Below, in pieces: positions 17,226-26,562 of a stretch of DNA of 64,000 bases; positions within the stretch are counted from its first letter, which is position 1; every line of letters begins with the position of its first letter. The notes under the pieces were generated by a model. That model was not told where the DNA came from. It was given only the letters and a program-made list of their open reading frames with translations, and did not search any database. A program made the translations under genes and the position numbers. Source of the stretch: an uncultured Alteromonadaceae bacterium (GTDB lineage Bacteria; Pseudomonadota; Gammaproteobacteria; Enterobacterales; Alteromonadaceae); assembly GCA_947494925.1 (NCBI GenBank), contig CANLWS010000004.1, forward strand, positions 186,001 to 250,000, in the 5' to 3' direction.

Positions 17226-20200
17226 CTAAAAAGTTACCTCAGCAAGATCCGTTTTCGTGTCATTACCCGAATAGACAAAAACAACACCGTTACTGATGGT
17301 CAAAGCAACACCTTGACCTACATTGATCTGATCAACCAGTTCCAGCGTGATGGCATTTAACTTGTAAAGAGTTTGATTGTTACCAAGCACGTAAACCAAG
17401 GCATTTGCGGGGTCTGCAACAACTTCAACTATCCAATCTAAATCCGGCACAAGACTCGTCACATAAGTCATGTCGCTAGCCAGGAACGCGTCTCCCCCAC
17501 GGGTAACTACGTGTTTGCCGTCTACATTTGCCCAGACACCACCCGATATGCGGTAGTCGCCATGGTAAGGAGAGTCACCTAAAGCAGAAATTCCCGCACC
17601 TGTGATATCGAATTTCTCAAAATCTGATGGTGACAAGTCTGTATCAGCCGCGAACACCCAATCTTCATCAGGATGCAAACTCAGATACGAAGCCTGTCTG
17701 ATGAAAGATTTGCCCAGAACGTTGCCATTTTCTGCATCAAACGCATAAATATCAGTCCATTGACCGGACCCAGATGAGACAACAAGTTTATTATTGCTCG
17801 TGACCACAAGATCAAAGGGATCTGTCGGAATCTGGTACGTATGGAAATGTGTTCCTGCGGCTAAGTCGAATACCGCGATATAACCGCTTTGCTCCTCTTC
17901 CCACCAGTATGAACTGTGCTCCTGTTCAAGCAATGCCAGATAAATCCGGCTGGAATCAGTTGAAATCGCCATTCTTTCCGGCAAGTGGGTAAACTCAAAA
18001 TACTTCTCGGTCAATCCGCTTGCCAAATCAACCACATACAATCGCTTGGCGCTTTTATCACTAATATAAGCTTTATTTCTTACTGTATCTGTTACCTGAT
18101 CAGTGACAGAAAAATCAAGCTGATATGGCACACTATCAATCACCGTAGTACCTGCGCGCGCACCGTGCTCTACTTGGATAGTTTGCGAGCGTATATCTAT
18201 TAAGCCCTGCTCATCTTTGACTTCCAACCGAACAGTTATTGCACCTGGTAAAATGAACTCATGTTCATAAGTCGCTGAAGACAAGAAACCGGTATCCCAT
18301 TCACCATCGCCTTCCAAATCCCATCGATAAAGCAACTCGCTACTTTCTGCGTCGCTGCTCAACGATCCGTCAAAACTGTACTGATTATCAACCACACCTG
18401 AGCTAAAACTAAACTCAGCAACAGGTGCCGTATTCTCTCCACACGTGGGACAAGGATGAGTAATACTGACTATCTGCGAGTTCTGATTGATATGCCCCAA
18501 TGTGATGACTTGCAAATCAAATACAAAAACCTTGTATGTACCAAAGGGGACGGTCAATTCCACCACTTTTTCAAAGGAAGTCAGATTGAAATATACTACT
18601 TTGTCATCACTTCCAATCATGAATACCAGGTTTTCGGTTTCGTCAAAGGCAAGTTGTTCGATGAGTATCCCGGCATCAGTCAGATTCCGGACAAAAGTCA
18701 TATCTGACGCTCGGAATATATCGCCACCTCGGGTAATGAGGTAGTTTCCATCGGGTGTCACCCATATATCTCCGGCAATTCGATGATCACCGTGGTAGGG
18801 GCTGTCGCCAATTCTTTCAATTCCCGAACCACTGATATCGAATTTAATAAAATCGGACGGTGAAACCAGAGTATTTGCTACAAATACATAGTCTTCGCTG
18901 GGATGCAGCGCAATCCGGTGATTAGTGCCGGTACTCAATTTCCCTAACACCCGACCATCTGCTGCGTCAATCGCCACAAGTTCACCTGTTCCACCCGAGC
19001 CTGAGGTCAAAATCAGTTTACCAAAACTGGTAACAACCAAATCATAGGGTACGGTATCCACTTCGAGAGTATTGACATGCGCCATCTGAGCAGTATCCAA
19101 AACGGCAATATAACCGCCTGGGCTTCCGCCACCAAAAGAGTCATGATCTTGCCCCAACAACGACAGGTAAAGCTTGGTACTATCCGGGGATAACGACATT
19201 TGCCCTGGCGTATAATCAAACTCAAAAAACTTTTCGGTCAGACCTGTCTGCACATCGATTACATACAGACGCTTGCTGGACTGATCTGTAACGTAAAGTT
19301 TGCCGTTAGTTGCGTCTAGTTCAGTTTCTGCAGTATTGAAATTCAGCTCAAATGCGGTACTGTCAGAAACCTCTGTTCCATTGTCAGTACCTTGTGCAAC
19401 ATTGATATCCAGCAGCTTCTGCGCTGTCAGGCCACCGGAATCTTTTACCTGCAAGCGGACGAATTTGACGCCTGACAAGACGAACTTTTTACTTAGTGTC
19501 GCAACACTTGAAAAATCATTATCCCACTCACCATCATTGTTCAAATCCCAACGGAATTGCAGTTCACTGCTGTTTTCGGGATCACTGCTCGAAGAAGCAT
19601 CAAATTCATAAGTATCCGATGTATCGCCATTGGTTGGCGTGTAGGTGAAGTTTGCTGTAGGGCTACTATTTGTTCCGCAATCCGCACAAGGATGATCGAG
19701 CACTTTCAACAAAGCCGCACCGTTCACAGCCTCAGTGATGAGGATGACCTGGTCACCCGCCACGCCGATTTTGGACACATCATTTTCGTCGATAGTGCCA
19801 ACCTTGATGTGAGAATCCAGATTGTAGTATTCAATGTCACCATCAGAGGTAACGATGAACATAAGGTTTTGCTCTGTATCAAATGACAGCTCATCAATAA
19901 CCCCTCCGAGAGTCATTATGCTGTCAACATACGTCATGTCAGATGCTCGGAAGCGATCGCCTCCTCTGCTGATAAGGTAAAGCCCATCTGGTGTTGCCCA
20001 AACTCTACCTGCTATCCGATAGTCCCCATGATATGGCGAATCCCCGTCAGATGAAATCCCCGGGCCGCTGATGTCAAAACGTTCAAAGTCTGACGGTGAC
20101 AAATCAGTATCTGCAGCAAAAACCCACTGCTCAGAAGGGTGCAGAGTCAGACGCGAACGATGTCTTATCCCTGCTGTACCCAGCAACTCACCGGAATTGG

Positions 20201-22652
20201 CGTTAACGGCAATAATATTGGTCCATTGTCCGGAACCCGATGAAATAATTAACTTATCGGAGCTGGTGACCACGAGATCATAAGGGTCGATATTCACTTC
20301 GAAGCTATTGACCTGAGCCTGCTGCTCTAAATCGAATACACCTATAATGCCGCGTTCTTCCTGAGAACCATAAGAATTATGCTCCTGCAACAACAACGCT
20401 ACGTACAAGGTGTTGCCATCAGGCGAAAGGACAAGGCTTTCAGGCATCTGGTCAAACTCGAAATATTTCTCTGTTTGACCAGTCTGCAAATTCAGGAAAT
20501 AGAGCCTTTGTGCATTTTTATCAGTAATGTAGGCTTTTTGACGCGCCTGGTCTGTCACCATATCGGTTAACGTGAATTGCAGCTCATAAGGAACGCTATC
20601 ATCCACGTCGGATCCGGTATCCACGCCTTGGGCGACATTCACGTCAAGGCGTTCAATATCCGTTAAACCTCCAGAATCTTTAACCTGCAAACTGACAAAC
20701 TTGGTTCCCGCCAGTGAAAATTTATGTGTCAGCGTATTGTCAGACGAATACCCCGTATCCCACTCACCATCATTATTTAGGTCCCATCGGAATTGAAGTG
20801 AATTACCATCTTGCTCATCGCTACTGGCAGAGGCATCAAATTCATAATCGGAAGTTGTATCACCTTGGCTAGGTGTATAAGAAAATGATGCGCTAGGTGC
20901 CGTATTGTCTGCGCAGCCAGGGCATGGGTGAGTCGTTTTTACCACGCTGATTTGATTGTTCAAGCTTGTGACGTAATAAGTGAACTCTTCTGTCACCGTT
21001 GCGCTAAGCACAGAACCATATAATGTTATTGATTTGAAGGTTTCCAGGGATTGCATGTTAACCAGTACGATGTCTGCGCTGTCCCCGAGTATTAGAATTG
21101 CCGTAGTCTGGTCATTATCAAACTGTACATCCCTGATAGTTCCGTCGATGGCTAATCTTTTTACAAAAGTCATATCCGATGCAAGAAAGACGTTGCCGCT
21201 TCGCGTTAATACATACTGTCCGTCGGCCGAGGTCCATATCTGATCACCAATTGAATAGGTACCATGATAAGGTGAGTCACCTGTGCTCGTTATGCCATCA
21301 CCACTGATGTCGAACTTCTCGAAATCCTGTGGCGAAACGTCTGTATCAACTGCAAATACTGAATCTTCTGATGGGTGCAGCGATAGGTAAGAGCGATGAC
21401 GTATAGAGGCAGATCCTAGATACACCCCGTCACTAAAATTGTATGCTTGAATGCTGGTCCATTGATTCGAGCCTGAACTGACGACCAACTTGCCTTTGCT
21501 GGTAACGATAAAATCAAATGGATCGACACTTACATCAACTTGGGACATAACTTCCAATGTGCTGGTATTCAGCTCAACAATAGTCCCACCTTGATTATTT
21601 TCACTGTCATAATACGCGAACTCCCGATTTAGCAGCGCAGCAAAAAGCCTTTTATTATCTGCACTAAGAAACAATCTCCAGGGCATTTTTTCAAAGCTGG
21701 CGTTCGCCACAGGTTGTCCACTTTTCAAATCCATGGACTGAATAGTTTTAGTGTTCTTGTTAGCAATAAAGATTGTAGATTGGGCTGAACTTGTCAGATA
21801 GTGTGATGCTGCCTGAAGCTGCGCATCAAAATCATAGAAGAGGCGTAATTCATTGTCTTCGCTATCCACAATGCCGTCATTGTCGTCATCTGAATCGGCA
21901 TTATCACCTATACGATCCAAATCAAAATCTTTGCTTTCTGAGTCATCCCACTCAAACAAATCATCTGCATCATTCACGCCATCATTGTCGTCATCGTCAT
22001 CGAAATAGTTTGCTTCGCCATCCCCGTCAGTATCTATCAGTTCTGATTCTCGCAAGGTCCTGGCAAAGTGTGAGACAGCTTGTTCCTCGGTGACCAGTTG
22101 GCTATTGCCGTCCTGATCCTGGAATAATTCAAGTTCCGCCAACTTGTCACTAAATTCAGTGACGCTCAATTGCAAATCGGCCAGACTAAGGTCGGAATCT
22201 TGCAGTTGTGCAAGTTTGGCTTCGCTGAGGGTTATCGCATCTTCAATGACGCCATCATCATCTAGCGATTGCAATAGACGCAGCAGGTTCACCATTTCAG
22301 GATCGTAAATGTTTGATTTGCCTATCAGGTCCATGGGCGTTATTACTTGCTTCGCAGTAAGATCCGCGAACCTGATATTTCCAAGAGAAAACGATACGCT
22401 GGCATTGGATTGATATGCAAACTCACCATTAACATTGGTCACACCGCTCTCACCGCTGGAAGCAGTGTACGATAAACCTTGCACAACAGTATCGAGGAAC
22501 ACACCTTCCAGCACTACCGGAGGAGGGGGAGCCGGTGGATTCTGTGGCGGTGACGTATCTGATCCGCCACCACCTCCGCAAGCGGTCAAGGTAATAGATA
22601 AAATAAAAAGAAAAAAAGCGCGACTTGCTGGCGTCAACAATCCTTTGTACAT
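17226..22652 (-). CDS. Giant repeat lipoprotein with four beta-propeller-like modules and PKD domains
   Basis: An 1808-residue predicted lipoprotein. A type II signal peptide ends in LTAC (lipid anchor C25) followed by Gly-rich and Pro-rich linkers. Around residues 195-270 is a thrombospondin type 3-like, calcium-binding Asp-rich stretch (DTDGDGEANYFDDDDDNDG). Then come four similar ~315-residue modules made of short beta-repeats (KAYITDKNAQRLYFLNLQTG, then SPDGNTLYVALL), resembling YVTN/lactonase-type propellers. Three PKD-like domains (YEFDASASSD, RWDLNNDGEWD) separate them. Each PKD is preceded by a conserved HPCxxC motif at 575, 987 and 1399, so the repeat period is ~412 residues. Probably surface-exposed or periplasmic; function unknown. 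An RBS AAAGGAACTG precedes the ATG. Confidence 0.88.
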   Translation of the reverse strand: MYKGLLTPASRAFFLFILSITLTACGGGGGSDTSPPQNPPAPPPPVVLEGVFLDTVVQGLSYTASSGESGVTNVNGEFAYQSNASVSFSLGNIRFADLTAKQVITPMDLIGKSNIYDPEMVNLLRLLQSLDDDGVIEDAITLSEAKLAQLQDSDLSLADLQLSVTEFSDKLAELELFQDQDGNSQLVTEEQAVSHFARTLRESELIDTDGDGEANYFDDDDDNDGVNDADDLFEWDDSESKDFDLDRIGDNADSDDDNDGIVDSEDNELRLFYDFDAQLQAASHYLTSSAQSTIFIANKNTKTIQSMDLKSGQPVANASFEKMPWRLFLSADNKRLFAALLNREFAYYDSENNQGGTIVELNTSTLEVMSQVDVSVDPFDFIVTSKGKLVVSSGSNQWTSIQAYNFSDGVYLGSASIRHRSYLSLHPSEDSVFAVDTDVSPQDFEKFDISGDGITSTGDSPYHGTYSIGDQIWTSADGQYVLTRSGNVFLASDMTFVKRLAIDGTIRDVQFDNDQTTAILILGDSADIVLVNMQSLETFKSITLYGSVLSATVTEEFTYYVTSLNNQISVVKTTHPCPGCADNTAPSASFSYTPSQGDTTSDYEFDASASSDEQDGNSLQFRWDLNNDGEWDTGYSSDNTLTHKFSLAGTKFVSLQVKDSGGLTDIERLDVNVAQGVDTGSDVDDSVPYELQFTLTDMVTDQARQKAYITDKNAQRLYFLNLQTGQTEKYFEFDQMPESLVLSPDGNTLYVALLLQEHNSYGSQEERGIIGVFDLEQQAQVNSFEVNIDPYDLVVTSSDKLIISSGSGQWTNIIAVNANSGELLGTAGIRHRSRLTLHPSEQWVFAADTDLSPSDFERFDISGPGISSDGDSPYHGDYRIAGRVWATPDGLYLISRGGDRFRASDMTYVDSIMTLGGVIDELSFDTEQNLMFIVTSDGDIEYYNLDSHIKVGTIDENDVSKIGVAGDQVILITEAVNGAALLKVLDHPCADCGTNSSPTANFTYTPTNGDTSDTYEFDASSSSDPENSSELQFRWDLNNDGEWDNDFSSVATLSKKFVLSGVKFVRLQVKDSGGLTAQKLLDINVAQGTDNGTEVSDSTAFELNFNTAETELDATNGKLYVTDQSSKRLYVIDVQTGLTEKFFEFDYTPGQMSLSPDSTKLYLSLLGQDHDSFGGGSPGGYIAVLDTAQMAHVNTLEVDTVPYDLVVTSFGKLILTSGSGGTGELVAIDAADGRVLGKLSTGTNHRIALHPSEDYVFVANTLVSPSDFIKFDISGSGIERIGDSPYHGDHRIAGDIWVTPDGNYLITRGGDIFRASDMTFVRNLTDAGILIEQLAFDETENLVFMIGSDDKVVYFNLTSFEKVVELTVPFGTYKVFVFDLQVITLGHINQNSQIVSITHPCPTCGENTAPVAEFSFSSGVVDNQYSFDGSLSSDAESSELLYRWDLEGDGEWDTGFLSSATYEHEFILPGAITVRLEVKDEQGLIDIRSQTIQVEHGARAGTTVIDSVPYQLDFSVTDQVTDTVRNKAYISDKSAKRLYVVDLASGLTEKYFEFTHLPERMAISTDSSRIYLALLEQEHSSYWWEEEQSGYIAVFDLAAGTHFHTYQIPTDPFDLVVTSNNKLVVSSGSGQWTDIYAFDAENGNVLGKSFIRQASYLSLHPDEDWVFAADTDLSPSDFEKFDITGAGISALGDSPYHGDYRISGGVWANVDGKHVVTRGGDAFLASDMTYVTSLVPDLDWIVEVVADPANALVYVLGNNQTLYKLNAITLELVDQINVGQGVALTISNGVVFVYSGNDTKTDLAEVTF

Positions 22653-22848
22653 TTACAGTTCCTTTAAAGCATGGTCATTTTGTGATGTTACTTTCCCATA
22701 GGGATATTGCGCGGGATCATACCTAGACAGCTAAGTATTTACAATCCGAATTCCTCCCCTAATGCGTGAGCTAATTGGCCTGACTAAACCCTGTGATCCA
22801 ACTATAGTTAGGCAACAATACGGGAACCTGTAAATTCTTTTGTACTAT

Positions 22849-22880
22849 CGTCATTCCCGAAACGTTCTTAGTCGGGAATC
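22849..22880 (+). repeat. Dispersed repeat, module B partial
   Basis: CGTCATTCCCGAAACGTTCT followed by TAGTCGGGAATC; ATTCCCGA and TCGGGAAT can pair. It shares its first ~20 bases with the module B copy at 24313-24360. It sits a few bases downstream of the PhoD-like gene's stop, so it may act as a 3' hairpin. Confidence 0.65.
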
Positions 22881-22888
22881 TTGTTGAC

Positions 22889-24013
22889 TCATTCCGAGCC
22901 AACAGACAACTCATCCATCCCAATCCTCTGGTTGATCAGAACCTGTTTATCGCCATCATAACCTGTTAGCTGAATTGAACCAGCTTCACCATTCTCAGGC
23001 CATTTTATCCGAATGAAACCGAAGTTTGTCTGCCGATGCACCGGGCCCACACGAAACAGGTTGGGTTCGTTCACCTCGTCAAAGTCCTCATTCAGGCCGC
23101 TGGCGGTGAAATCCCAGATAGGATAAGGCACCTTGTTTCCAGCCTGACCAGTTTCTTTGGAGAGCTCCATTAAATGCCGGTCACCCGAGACAACAATCAC
23201 GCCTTCTGCTTCTGTTTTACTGATCACATCATAAAGACGCTGCCGTTCAGCTGGAAAGTTACCCCAGCTTTCCCAGCCGTGCTGATACGCCACTACCTGA
23301 ATACTACTGGCGATAAATCTGATCTCAGCAGGTTTGCGTAGCTCAGCTTCTAGCCACTGCCATTGTGTCTCGCCAAGTATGGTTTGGGTGCTATCAGTAT
23401 GCGGTACAAACCGACCAGGAAATCCTTTCCCTTCAGGCTTTTTAAGCAAAGGGTCGCGGTGATAGCGGGTATCCAGCATGATAAATTGCACCCTCTTTCC
23501 CTCGGGTCCGACTATCTTGCTGTGGTAAATCCCTTGTTGTTGGCGCAACGGATCGTCTTTGGCGAAACCATAAAAATCCAGGAATGCCTGTTGGCTCTCG
23601 GCCTTTAACCCATACTCTTTGCCACTGTCATTGCTACCATAATCGTGATCATCCCAGACAGCCATGATAGGAAAAGTGGATTGCAGTTTGGCATAGCCTT
23701 TATTGTTTCCCAGACGGGCATAAGCCTGCTCAATTTGTTCGATATTGTCTGCGGATTCTGACTTCCATTCTCCACCTCGCCATTGTTGATCCGCATACTG
23801 GTTGTCACCAATCATCATCAATACATCAGGTTGTTGGGACGCAATAGCCTGCCAGGCCGGAAATGCCCTACGCTCTTTCAAACAGGAACCGAAAGCAATT
23901 TTAGTGATCGCTTGTTGCGTATCTAATGGGACCGCTGCAAACAAAAATGTAGAGTTTAAGAACACCGACAAGCTGGCTATTAAAGTAGCAGCGCGCAACG
24001 CAATTTGGGTCAT
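22889..24013 (-). CDS. PhoD-like secreted metallophosphatase
   Basis: A 374-residue protein with an N-terminal signal sequence (hydrophobic stretch to about residue 26, ending LFAA). Calcineurin-like phosphoesterase motifs of the PhoD family are visible: FGSCLKE, MIGDNQYAD, WDDHDYGSNDSG and VVSGDRHLMEL. These provide the Asp/Asn/His metal ligands. PhoD-type enzymes release phosphate from mono- or diesters in the periplasm; the substrate is not predictable here. AAGGCG lies upstream of the ATG. It is transcribed in the same direction as the large lipoprotein gene but ends 236 bases before that gene's start, with a repeat in between. Confidence 0.88.
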   Translation of the reverse strand: MTQIALRAATLIASLSVFLNSTFLFAAVPLDTQQAITKIAFGSCLKERRAFPAWQAIASQQPDVLMMIGDNQYADQQWRGGEWKSESADNIEQIEQAYARLGNNKGYAKLQSTFPIMAVWDDHDYGSNDSGKEYGLKAESQQAFLDFYGFAKDDPLRQQQGIYHSKIVGPEGKRVQFIMLDTRYHRDPLLKKPEGKGFPGRFVPHTDSTQTILGETQWQWLEAELRKPAEIRFIASSIQVVAYQHGWESWGNFPAERQRLYDVISKTEAEGVIVVSGDRHLMELSKETGQAGNKVPYPIWDFTASGLNEDFDEVNEPNLFRVGPVHRQTNFGFIRIKWPENGEAGSIQLTGYDGDKQVLINQRIGMDELSVGSE

Positions 24014-24096
24014 AAGGACGCCTTGTAAGAACGTTAAAACATAGTGTTGCGGAACAGTATGACATTTTCAAGAACCAATAATGAAATAGCTGGATA

Positions 24097-24127
24097 AGAT
24101 CTCCGACAAAAGCATTCGGAGATGACG
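24097..24127 (+). repeat. Dispersed repeat, module A
   Basis: AGATCTCCGACAAAAG followed by CATTCGGAGATGACG; differs by one base from the copy at 17106-17136. Confidence 0.75.
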
Positions 24128-24312
24128 GAAAGTTAGATGAGGAGGTGGAAGAGAGTATGGTTCGAATACAAATTTACACATCATCAGATAGCCGAACTCA
24201 CCTTGCGCAAAAGAACTTTTCCGTGAGTGCGGATGATTTTTCTGTAAAGCATGTAAGGTAACCAGTTGCTACTAAATTAAGCATAACCATATGGAAAAGG
24301 TTTTTTGCACCC

Positions 24313-24360
24313 ACGTCATTCCCGAGACGTTCTTTGGTGCGTTACGCAGTAATGGGAATC
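24313..24360 (-). repeat. Dispersed repeat, module B
   Basis: Reading the minus strand, this 48-base copy matches 11281-11328 closely; both contain ACTGCGTAACGCACCAAAGA and end CGGGAATGACGT. Both copies are also preceded by a GTGTATATA string, so the repeat may extend a further 15-20 bases. Confidence 0.75.
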
Positions 24361-24478
24361 TTTCTCTGTATATACACAGTTAAAGATCAAACGACCAACT
24401 TTTTTATATATTAATTTCAATAAGTTAAGTTATTTAGCGCATTAAACTCGAATAATTTTTAAACAAATTATTTGCCAA

Positions 24479-24520
24479 CTGTGTATATGTGTATATACTG
24501 TGTATACCGTATATATACAG
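24479..24520. promoter_or_regulatory. Overlapping GTATATAC-type dyads (YtrA-type GntR operator)
   Basis: A 42-base block built of GTGTATA/TATATAC units (CTGTGTATATGTGTATATAC and onward to ATATATACAG) ends 12 bases before the GntR ATG. Such TGTATAC-like dyads fit the DNA-binding preference of YtrA-subfamily GntR repressors, which usually control their own operon with ABC transporter genes. A similar single dyad is at 24365-24378. Confidence 0.55.
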
Positions 24521-24532
24521 TTATGGGTTTTA

Positions 24533-24919
24533 ATGACGATTAAACTCTTGCTTTCACAAGCAGATAGCCGACCGATGTATTTGCAGATCATTGCGCAGAT
24601 CAAGCAAAAGGTCATGGTAGGCGACTGGCAAGCCGGATTTCATCTGCCGTCTATCAGAGAATTGGCCGCCGCGACAGGCGTCAGCGTGATAACGGTAAAA
24701 CGTGCTTATCAGGAATTGGAACGTGAAGGCGTTATTTACACGCAGCAAGGACGAGGTTCGTTTATTGCTGAAACTGAAAAGATGCGCTCAGAACTGAAAA
24801 TGGCTGAGTTAGATGAACAGATTAAACAGGTTATCAACAGTGCTCGGCTAATTGGGTTAAGTGATGAAGAAGTCTCTCAACGTATAAGCGAACTGTTGCA
24901 ACAAACGACAAGCACTTAG
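24533..24919 (+). CDS. GntR-family regulator, YtrA subfamily
   Basis: A 128-residue protein: an N-terminal winged helix-turn-helix (PMYLQIIAQIKQKVMVGDW, LPSIRELAAATGVSVITVKRAYQEL, GVIYTQQGRGSF) plus a short ~50-residue dimerisation helix tail, which defines the YtrA type. I chose the ATG at 24533; the frame extends to a GTG at 24500 but that would place the start inside the operator cluster. It heads an operon with an ABC ATPase and permease, and probably represses it until an inducer such as a cell-envelope-active compound appears (known for YtrA; inferred here). Confidence 0.9.
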   Translation: MTIKLLLSQADSRPMYLQIIAQIKQKVMVGDWQAGFHLPSIRELAAATGVSVITVKRAYQELEREGVIYTQQGRGSFIAETEKMRSELKMAELDEQIKQVINSARLIGLSDEEVSQRISELLQQTTST

Positions 24920-24939
24920 CCTGTCGGTACTGGATTAAA

Positions 24940-25839
24940 ATGATGAATGATTTAGCAATTCAATTACACAACGTGAGCAAGAAGTTTAAATACTTCGGTC
25001 TCCACGATGTCGATTTATCCCTGCCCACAGGTCAGATTATGGGTTTTGTGGGCGCAAATGGCGCGGGAAAAAGCACCACTATCAGGATTATCATGGGCCT
25101 TATGCAGGCTGATTCTGGGGACGTTGCGGTGTTGGGGCAATCCATGCCGAAAAGTCAGACTCTGGTGAAGCAGGAGGTGGGCTTCAGTTCTGAGGAAATG
25201 AAACTGTATGGCAGCCAGAATCTGGGTTGGCACATACAGTTCATTAAGTCCATTTACCCAGGCTGGGATGACCGCTACGCCAAAGATTTGCTCAAACGCT
25301 TTGATTTGAATCTGGAGCAGAAGATCAAACAGTTTTCCAAAGGCCAACATATCAAGGCACAGCTTCTTTTGGTGCTGGCGCGCAAACCCCGTTTGTTGGT
25401 ACTGGACGAACCAACCACTGGATTAGACCCGGTGGCCAGGCAAGAAGTAAACAATGAGCTGGCATTGATCCTGACAGACGAGGAACGCACAGTGTTGTTT
25501 TCTTCACACAATACAGCTGACGTGGAGAAAATCTCCGATCAGATTACCTTTATCGATCGCGGCAGGATAATCGACAGCAATGACAAAGAGTCTTTTTTGG
25601 AAAACTGGCGACGTATTCGTCTGGAGTTACCGTCGGAACACCCCTTTATAGCCTCCGGTCAGATAATTCAGGTGGAACAACAGGGGCGACTCGCCGCAGT
25701 TATTACCAATCAATTTACGCCAGCCATCGTAGAGGCGTTGCAACATCAGAATGTAAAAGTGCATGGGGTAGAAAACATGACGCTGGAAGAGATTTTTCTG
25801 GCCAATGTGCAATACCGCAGGCAAGGAGAATCATTATGA
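24940..25839 (+). CDS. ABC transporter ATP-binding protein
   Basis: A 299-residue ABC ATPase: Walker A GANGAGKST, signature-like FSKGQ, Walker B LLVLDEPTTGLDP, and the H-loop FSSHNT. The C-terminal extension after ~residue 215 is usual in exporters with ABC-2-type permeases. The permease gene begins within its stop codon (4-base ATGA overlap). Probably exports a drug or lipid-like substrate under the GntR regulator. Confidence 0.93.
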   Translation: MMNDLAIQLHNVSKKFKYFGLHDVDLSLPTGQIMGFVGANGAGKSTTIRIIMGLMQADSGDVAVLGQSMPKSQTLVKQEVGFSSEEMKLYGSQNLGWHIQFIKSIYPGWDDRYAKDLLKRFDLNLEQKIKQFSKGQHIKAQLLLVLARKPRLLVLDEPTTGLDPVARQEVNNELALILTDEERTVLFSSHNTADVEKISDQITFIDRGRIIDSNDKESFLENWRRIRLELPSEHPFIASGQIIQVEQQGRLAAVITNQFTPAIVEALQHQNVKVHGVENMTLEEIFLANVQYRRQGESL

Positions 25840-26507
25840 ATACAGCAATTATTTATAAGCTGGTAGGCAAAGATTGGCAATTGTTTAAGTGGTACGTGCT
25901 GATCTATGTGGTACTGGGGTCCCTATCAGCGGCATTGATGTCCCTGCCATATGGACTTGCATACTACTCGGGAATGGTGGCGTTAATCACAGTGTTGATT
26001 GGCGCCAGCGCTCACTTGGCAATACATACAGTAATTACTGAAAAGAAAGAAAACCAACTGACCTTTCTGATGGGATTGCCCATGGACGTGATGGACTATA
26101 CCTTGTCAAAATTGGTCGGGAATTTGTTCATTTACCTTGTCTGCTGGGGGGCTGTTATGGCCTCGACAGTGGCAGTCATTCTGCTGACAGATTTACCTAA
26201 CGGTTTTTTGCCAACAGCGCTGATATTAGGTACAGAAATCTTACTCGCCACAACCATATTATTGTGCATAGGTATATTAACGGGTTCGGAAGCCATCACC
26301 ATTATTACCATGGTAGTGCTCAATCTGTTATTCAATTTATTTATGTTCTCTGTTGTCAGTCTTCCGGATGTCGGCCCACATATTCCCTCTGAAACAGCCG
26401 TATTCAATGCCACTGTTTACAAGGTTTTAGCTGCTGAAGTTCTGGCCATCCTGGCCTTACTCTGTGTGACCATTTACATACGATCGCGAAAGGCCTGTTT
26501 CTTCTAA
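25836..26507 (+). CDS. ABC-2-type permease subunit
   Basis: A 223-residue, very hydrophobic protein with about six predicted membrane segments, including LLATTILLCIGILTG-type stretches, and a charged tail RSRKACFF. It contains the TVITEKKENQLTFLMGLPM loop typical of ABC-2 permeases, between the second and third helices. It is translationally coupled to the ATPase. No substrate assignment is possible. Confidence 0.85.
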   Translation: MNTAIIYKLVGKDWQLFKWYVLIYVVLGSLSAALMSLPYGLAYYSGMVALITVLIGASAHLAIHTVITEKKENQLTFLMGLPMDVMDYTLSKLVGNLFIYLVCWGAVMASTVAVILLTDLPNGFLPTALILGTEILLATTILLCIGILTGSEAITIITMVVLNLLFNLFMFSVVSLPDVGPHIPSETAVFNATVYKVLAAEVLAILALLCVTIYIRSRKACFF

Positions 26508-26562
26508 ACAGGCCAGCCGCTCCAACACAAATTTCATTTACTTAACTTAATAGGTGCTCATT

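Larger units (their letters stand above)
24014..24478. other. Long intergenic region with two dispersed repeats
   Basis: The space between the divergent PhoD-like and GntR genes holds a module A repeat (24097-24127), a module B repeat (24313-24360) and, beside the latter, CTGTATATACACAG at 24365-24378, which resembles the GntR operator cluster closer to the gene. No protein-coding frame was recognised. Confidence 0.5.
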
